Source: an uncultured Lachnospiraceae bacterium (lineage in GTDB: Bacteria > Bacillota > Clostridia > Lachnospirales > Lachnospiraceae). From it: 64,000 nt of DNA. The stretch's first letter is position 1. The number at the start of each line of letters is the position of its first letter. The stretch covers positions 124,001-188,000 of the forward strand of contig UQLY01000002.1 in the NCBI GenBank assembly GCA_900542015.1, in the 5' to 3' direction. The position numbers were made by a program, and so were the translations under genes. Shown piece by piece: positions 59,232-64,000 of the stretch. The notes under the pieces are model-generated. The model did no database searches. It worked only from the letters and a program-made list of their open reading frames with translations, and was not told the origin of the DNA.

Positions 59232-61346
59232 TTACTCTTCCTCCCGCCAGTATACTTCAAAAATCAGGTCCGCCATTTCTCCCTTGGTCAAGCCGCTCAG
59301 CCTGCCCTCCGGATAGACGTCATAATGACCCGTATCATAGTATAAGAAAACCAAATCGTTAGCACCGGATAACTTTTTGATCCGGATTTCATAATCCTTT
59401 ACGCCCGCCGCATTTTCAAAAGCGAGGGGATAGAAAACATAATCTTCCGCCTCGCTGCCTTGCAGCAGTTGTTCCTTTATGAGATTTCCCTCTCCGTCGT
59501 AAAGACATACACTGTATACGCTGTCGTTAAATTCTCCCTCTATGTTGTGCACCTTTAGCGCAATGGTGGAAAACTCTTTTTCCGTCACAAAGGTCTGGCT
59601 GATTTCCATTCCGTCCGAAACAGCAATATATTCGTTTGCCTCAAACAAAAACTGATCGACGCTCATGGATACTTCCACATAGTTTGTCGTAAAGAATCCG
59701 CGTATCATCAGGCAAAGCCCCGCAAGGCACAGCGCAGCCAAAACGCCGGCGGCTATTTTCCTTTTGTCTCTTCTGCCCCGGGACATTTCCGTTTTAACCG
59801 TCCCGCCGGCACTTAAAAAGAGCGCCGTTACGCAACCGTTTACATACATGGTTCCGATGCTGTAGATCGTTCCCGCCTCCCAAAGCATTTGAAACAAATA
59901 ACTTCCCAATAAGAGCAGCGGCAGGAAAAACAACTCCTTCGGCAGCCACCCCTTCCAAAGCAGAACCGCCGTCCCAAGCCCGCCAAACAGCGACAGCAGA
60001 TAAAAAATCTGCGTCACGGCAAGAAGCGGATCCCGGTGCACGCCGTAAACGACCTGCCAAAGCAGACCGTAATCCCGGCTGATATTTAATTCCGAATGAT
60101 AGCCGCCCGCCCCGTCGCCAAAGGTAGTGGCAAGCTTTTGCAAATACAACTTCGCCACTCCCGCGGGTCCCAGACCTAGGGCACGTTCTTTGATCAGAGA
60201 AACGGTGGCTTCCTTCTTTTCCTCCTTTGTGGTAAATCCCATAGTATATGCTTCATCCGCCGGGCTGAAGGTTCCCGTATCGGACAATCCCATGGCGATC
60301 CAATGAGTCAGCGGAAACTCCGTATCGCTTTCATCAAAGGTCATATAGTGATCCTCGATCTTTTGATAGATTCCCTCTGTAATGCCTAGCGCCGCCACAA
60401 GCGCCAACAGACAACATGCAGCTTCAAACAGGGCACGTCTGCGCCGCGCCTGCCAAAAGCAGAATATCGTAATGAAAGCGGCAATCAGCGCGATCGCTAC
60501 GGTCGCCCTAATTTCAAAGCCCACAGCAAACAGAACGCCCGCTGCGGCGCACCGCCAAACTGCGGATCTTAAATTTGTTCCAAAGAAGCCTTCTTTGCCG
60601 CCCTGCGGCGCCTTTCCCGTAAAAGCGCCAAGAAGCAGGTATGCGCCCCAGACCGCAAAAGCCATGGAGCAGGTATTGGTATAGTAAAAAGGCAGCCATA
60701 CATAGCTTAAAGGATTGAGCGCGGTATAAAGCATAAACACGGCTCCCGGTTTAACGCCCGCATATTTTCTAAGCATCGCCCACGCTCCCGCAAAAGCAAG
60801 ATCCACAAATATAACGTTTACAAACTGCAATACCGGCACCGTATTGGAAAAATCCGCGCGTATAACGCCGATTCCGCGAAACAGCTTGATGATCCAATGG
60901 GTCATGATCGTCACGGCATAGTTGTTGGAATATCTGGCAAAATACCCGCCCAGATCATTTTCTCCAATGCCTTGATTGCTAAACAGCGCTAACGCCTCGT
61001 CCACAACCTTCAAAGAATCATAGCGAAGCCCCGTTCCCGCCGCAGCCACAAATACAAACTGCAACAGTACCATCAGCGCGCCGCATACTGCCGTAAAGGC
61101 AAGCAGCCTGTTTTTATCAAAACGGCATATGCGCTTAAGGATCAGGAGAAACATCCCAAACAACGCCCCGGTCCCCGCGAGCATTTCCAGTCCCCGCAGC
61201 AAAGTCCCGGTTTCCAGATACGCCGTATTTCCGCCTTCCCAATAGAAACTTCCCATAAAAATCAAGTATATGGTAAATATGGAAAAAATTACCAATGAGA
61301 GGTTAAAAATGAACTTTTTTACGAATTGACCGCATTTTCTCCCCAT
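59232..61346 (-). CDS. Large polytopic membrane protein, probable GT-C glycosyltransferase
   Basis: 704 residues, about 12-13 TM helices, then a C-terminal outside domain of about 140 residues with a beta-rich look (VSMSVDQFLFEANEYIAVSDGMEISQTF) and an acidic end. A first loop with TGLRYDSLKVVDEALALFSNQG and YFARYSNNYAV resembles the acidic loop of GT-C enzymes. I cannot name a family. It lies between acyltransferase genes downstream of rfbD, so transfer of a lipid-linked sugar to a surface polymer is the best guess. GAGGAATCA precedes the ATG. Confidence 0.7.
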   Translation of the reverse strand: MGRKCGQFVKKFIFNLSLVIFSIFTIYLIFMGSFYWEGGNTAYLETGTLLRGLEMLAGTGALFGMFLLILKRICRFDKNRLLAFTAVCGALMVLLQFVFVAAAGTGLRYDSLKVVDEALALFSNQGIGENDLGGYFARYSNNYAVTIMTHWIIKLFRGIGVIRADFSNTVPVLQFVNVIFVDLAFAGAWAMLRKYAGVKPGAVFMLYTALNPLSYVWLPFYYTNTCSMAFAVWGAYLLLGAFTGKAPQGGKEGFFGTNLRSAVWRCAAAGVLFAVGFEIRATVAIALIAAFITIFCFWQARRRRALFEAACCLLALVAALGITEGIYQKIEDHYMTFDESDTEFPLTHWIAMGLSDTGTFSPADEAYTMGFTTKEEKKEATVSLIKERALGLGPAGVAKLYLQKLATTFGDGAGGYHSELNISRDYGLLWQVVYGVHRDPLLAVTQIFYLLSLFGGLGTAVLLWKGWLPKELFFLPLLLLGSYLFQMLWEAGTIYSIGTMYVNGCVTALFLSAGGTVKTEMSRGRRDKRKIAAGVLAALCLAGLCLMIRGFFTTNYVEVSMSVDQFLFEANEYIAVSDGMEISQTFVTEKEFSTIALKVHNIEGEFNDSVYSVCLYDGEGNLIKEQLLQGSEAEDYVFYPLAFENAAGVKDYEIRIKKLSGANDLVFLYYDTGHYDVYPEGRLSGLTKGEMADLIFEVYWREEE

Positions 61347-61392
61347 TGATTCCTCACCGCAGCTTTACTCTTTTGTACGCTTCCCAGTCTTC

Positions 61393-62493
61393 TTAGTTTT
61401 TCGCTTTTTTCTTTACCAGCTTATGATATCCCATATCCCCGGCGACGCAGACGCCGACACAGATCACGATACCGGCAAGCCGTATTAAGACTGCAGGCGC
61501 TCCCGCTCCATTGCTTATCCCGGGGCGCAGCACCTCCGCAAAGGCAAAAAACACCTGCATCACAAAGTAATGATAACACAAAATTGTCATATTATATTTG
61601 CTCAGTCTGCCGATCCATGCCGTTATTTTCGCCGCCTTTTGATCCAGCCATCTTAAAAACAGCAACAGCAGCAGGGTCGCTCCCACCGCGCAGACCAGAC
61701 AGACCGCCACGCTTTTTCCAAAATAACTGATCGAAAGGTTAAAAGACCCGTTATACAATCCGCTCATGACAGTCAGCAGAACCGTTCCCAGTACAAGGGC
61801 GCATTTTACCGATATCTTTTGCCTATCCAGCCATTCAAAGCCCTGTTTTTCCTTCAGCTCATAGCCGATAAGGAAAAATACCAGTAAATAAGGCAGAATG
61901 TCCAGGCACCAGGGCATAAGGAAGGGCGATAAATAGTGGTTTACCAGCATAACCCCTGCAAATACAGCCACCAGCAGATTTACCCTTTTGCCGCTCCCTT
62001 TCATCAGCCTGAAAGCGCCGTCCGCGCAGATCAGCACCAGAAATAACGCCGGCAAAAACCATGTGGGCGCATTCTGGTTGAGCATAATGCTCACATTCGG
62101 CATCGGCGCCTCAAAAATAACCAGACTGCCTTCACTCTTGAATAACTGCGTTCTTCCGTATAAAATCCCCGCAAGGGATAACAGGATTCTCCTAAGATGC
62201 AGACTGCCGGTCAGAAGATCTTTGACAAAGAAAATCAGGAACAGAATGCCGTTTGCCGTAAAATAGGGCGCCAGCAGTCTTTTTGCCTTCCTTTTTACAA
62301 AACTTTTGTAGCTTTCCTCTTTGCGCGTATATGTATATCCCGCCAACAGGAAAAAGGACGGCACATAAAACATACCGCCCCAAAAATTTACTCCCGGAAT
62401 CACGATTCCGCTGTGATTCAACACCACGATCAAAATAGCGACCGCCTTCGCCGCATCAATCCAGTTTTTTCTCCGGAGTGACTCTTGTCTCAT
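61393..62493 (-). CDS. Acyltransferase-3 family membrane protein
   Basis: 366 residues from the ATG at 62493. NWIDAAKAVAILIVVLNHSGIVIPG with the family histidine, FYVPSFFLLAGYTYTRK and KRKAKRLLAPYF: the OafA/fucose-4-O-acetylase-like layout with about ten TM helices. The frame continues to a TTG at 62520 overlapping the upstream stop, but GGAGG sits 6 nt before the ATG at 62493, which I prefer; an ATG at 62499 is also possible. Confidence 0.86.
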   Translation of the reverse strand: MRQESLRRKNWIDAAKAVAILIVVLNHSGIVIPGVNFWGGMFYVPSFFLLAGYTYTRKEESYKSFVKRKAKRLLAPYFTANGILFLIFFVKDLLTGSLHLRRILLSLAGILYGRTQLFKSEGSLVIFEAPMPNVSIMLNQNAPTWFLPALFLVLICADGAFRLMKGSGKRVNLLVAVFAGVMLVNHYLSPFLMPWCLDILPYLLVFFLIGYELKEKQGFEWLDRQKISVKCALVLGTVLLTVMSGLYNGSFNLSISYFGKSVAVCLVCAVGATLLLLLFLRWLDQKAAKITAWIGRLSKYNMTILCYHYFVMQVFFAFAEVLRPGISNGAGAPAVLIRLAGIVICVGVCVAGDMGYHKLVKKKAKN

Positions 62494-62516
62494 TTTCATC
62501 CTCCATAGCAAGCAGC

Positions 62517-63665
62517 TCAATGTGTGTCAAAATAAGCTCCGATTTTTCCGGCAAGCCTGATCCCCGGTTTTTCCACAAAGCGGTGCATCAGATAAGATAA
62601 AGCCGTCGTCAGTACAAAGGTCAATACATAATTCAGAGCAGCAAGCAGATGGTAATTCATCTTATCCTGCAGTGCAAGATAAAAGCCGCTTGAAAAAGTG
62701 CATAACACCATAAAATGCAGCAGATAAAAACCGTAGGTAAACTGATTGTACCAGGTAAAGGGTTTGAGGGACAGCACCTTCCCCGGTCCTTTCAAATGCA
62801 GCAGGGCATAAATTACCATAGACGCCCCGACGTTATAGTACAGAATAATCTTTAAAGGGAAAAAGCCGTAAATCGTCCCCTCCATCCGCTCGCCGATCGG
62901 CGGGAAGGAGCCGAGAAACAGACCGCCCAAAAGCAATAACGCCATAAGCCACTTCTGCCCGGACAATTTTTCCAGCCAGGCAGGCGCCCGATAGGTCAGA
63001 TCGCAGACAACGGTACCCAGGACAAACGGCAGGAAGTCCGAACGGATCAAAATAACCGCCGCGACAGCATAGACGATATATCTTGCTTTGCTTTCTCCAA
63101 GAAGGGATAAAATCGCCGCAATCAGCAGCGTCCCGAAAAATTCATAATAAATAAACCATAACGGACCGTTATACTGGTTCGCTCCCGTCACAAAACAGCC
63201 CCAGACCGCTTCTTTTAACGCATCGAGGAGATTGGGCGCAAAATTATTGTAGTTGCCCACAAAAATTTCGGAGCCGGCAAGCACCGACGCTTCCTGATTC
63301 TGATAAGCGCCAAGGCTCATAAGAAGAAAGATCAGGATATTCGCCGCAATAATCGGTAAGACCAGCCGGAAGTATTTCTTAACCACGCCGCTTTTCAACG
63401 ACTTTTTATCTCCTGTCAGAAAAAAGCGGTAGCCGGCGAAAAATCCGCTCAGGGTCATAAAGATCCTGACGCCGAATTTTCCTCCCAGCAGAATATTAAG
63501 CGGCGTGGACCCAATCAAATATTCCAGCGAAGCGGTATGAAATTGTTCCGGCAAAAGACTGTATTCTCCCGGATAAAAGAAATTGATAAAATGAAAGTTG
63601 AAAATCATCAGACAGGACAATACCTTCAGCCCGTCCAGATAATCAAGTTTCTCTACCTGTCTCAT
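62517..63665 (-). CDS. Acyltransferase-3 family membrane protein
   Basis: 382 residues, about ten TM helices. LDYLDGLKVLSCLMIFNFHFINFF with the family histidine, FGVRIFMTLSGFFAGYRFF, and later TYGFYLLHFMVLC and FVEKPGIRL near the end, the standard C-terminal signature. Follows rfbD by 14 bp in the same direction. GGGAGCGACAG precedes the ATG. Confidence 0.88.
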   Translation of the reverse strand: MRQVEKLDYLDGLKVLSCLMIFNFHFINFFYPGEYSLLPEQFHTASLEYLIGSTPLNILLGGKFGVRIFMTLSGFFAGYRFFLTGDKKSLKSGVVKKYFRLVLPIIAANILIFLLMSLGAYQNQEASVLAGSEIFVGNYNNFAPNLLDALKEAVWGCFVTGANQYNGPLWFIYYEFFGTLLIAAILSLLGESKARYIVYAVAAVILIRSDFLPFVLGTVVCDLTYRAPAWLEKLSGQKWLMALLLLGGLFLGSFPPIGERMEGTIYGFFPLKIILYYNVGASMVIYALLHLKGPGKVLSLKPFTWYNQFTYGFYLLHFMVLCTFSSGFYLALQDKMNYHLLAALNYVLTFVLTTALSYLMHRFVEKPGIRLAGKIGAYFDTH

Positions 63666-63679
63666 CTGTCGCTCCCATA

Positions 63680-64000
63680 TTACGCCAGCAGCGTTTTCAT
63701 ATATTCTTCAAAAGCGTCGTGCCAGTCCGCAAACATAAAATCCGTCGTCAGTTTAAACATATAATTTTCCAAAATGGAATAAGCGGGTCTCGGCGCCGGA
63801 GCGTTATATTCCTCCGTGGTAATCGCCTGTACTCTCGTATTTTTACCCGCAACGCGGAAAATCTCCTCTGCAAACTGCGCCCAACTGCAGCTTCCCTCGC
63901 AGGTAGCGTGGAACAAGCCGTAATTTTCCGTCGGAAGCAGCACGTTGATAGCCTTTGCTAACTCTTTGGCGCTGGTAGGCGTTCCCACCTGATCGCCGAC
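63680..64000 (-). CDS. rfbD: dTDP-4-dehydrorhamnose reductase (3' end; 5' part outside window)
   Basis: The last 106 codons of an RfbD/RmlD-like SDR: VGDQVGTPTSAKELAKAI, GLFHATCEGSCSWAQFAEEIFRVAG, APRPAYSILEN and a WHDAFEEYMKTLL end. The enzyme makes dTDP-L-rhamnose from the 4-keto intermediate. It implies rfbA, rfbB and rfbC to the right, which would also supply the dTDP-4-keto-6-deoxyglucose needed by WecE and FdtA/B here. Confidence 0.92.
   Translation of the reverse strand, partial: VGDQVGTPTSAKELAKAINVLLPTENYGLFHATCEGSCSWAQFAEEIFRVAGKNTRVQAITTEEYNAPAPRPAYSILENYMFKLTTDFMFADWHDAFEEYMKTLLA

Overview
The window looks like chromosomal DNA of a spore-forming Clostridia, most likely a Lachnospiraceae-type Firmicute. 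The reasons are strong AGGAGG-type ribosome binding sites, sigma-A type promoters, a Spo0A-family regulator, wall hydrolases with tandem GBS_Bsp-like repeats, and teichoic-acid-style export genes. The lineage is inferred from gene content only. No rRNA, tRNA, CRISPR array, insertion sequence or phage gene was seen. Almost every base is coding; the largest non-coding gaps are about 150-275 bp.

Layout. (1) 1-15.1 kb, all minus strand: a secreted amidase (cut by the left edge) and a secreted papain-like protease with the same type of C-terminal repeats. They bracket an eight-gene operon: acyltransferase, WecE-type aminotransferase, sugar epimerase, ArnC/GtrB-like glycosyltransferase, ATP-grasp ligase, two tiny EmrE/ArnEF-like membrane proteins and a YfhO-type GT-C protein. 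I read this as a Gram-positive analogue of the Arn/Gtr polyprenyl-phosphate-sugar systems. (2) 15.2-20.7 kb, minus: GDP-mannose and GDP-L-fucose synthesis (manC, a pseudo-ManC/double-isomerase fusion, gmd, fcl). (3) 20.8-31.7 kb, minus: a wall-glycopolymer operon with a TagGH/Wzm-Wzt-like ABC exporter, two Stealth phosphotransferases, a TagF-GT4 fusion, a WecG/TagA transferase, an O-antigen-ligase-like protein, an acyltransferase and a UGM-like flavoprotein. (4) 31.9-46.9 kb: a WbaP-like initiating phosphotransferase, acyltransferase, NeuB-like synthase, a receiver-less Spo0A, a DUF212 protein, an FdtA/FdtB/GT2 set for a 3-amino-3,6-dideoxyhexose, a Wzx-like flippase, a GT52/polysialyltransferase-like enzyme, two divergent GT-C-like membrane proteins and a UDP-xylose synthase. 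(5) 46.9-58.0 kb, minus: a potassium-uptake block, kdpFABC, trkH, trkA, a membrane-anchored LysR-substrate-domain protein, and kdpD-kdpE. (6) 58.1-64 kb, minus: three acyltransferases, a large membrane protein and the 3' end of rfbD (rmlD), pointing to dTDP-rhamnose genes to the right.

How it fits together: the window encodes nucleotide sugars (GDP-Man, GDP-Fuc, dTDP-Fuc4N, dTDP-Fuc3N-type, UDP-Xyl, a nonulosonate-like acid), lipid-linked assembly, two export routes (ABC and Wzx), extracytoplasmic decoration (GT-C and six acyltransferase-3 proteins) and repeat-bearing wall enzymes. RfbD at the right edge suggests that the shared dTDP-4-keto-6-deoxyglucose precursor for WecE, FdtA/B and rhamnose is made next door. 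The most distinctive items are the Arn-like cassette, the degenerate ManC fusion, the receiver-less Spo0A with 0A-box-like sites at its own promoter, and a divergent pair of apparently leaderless membrane genes.
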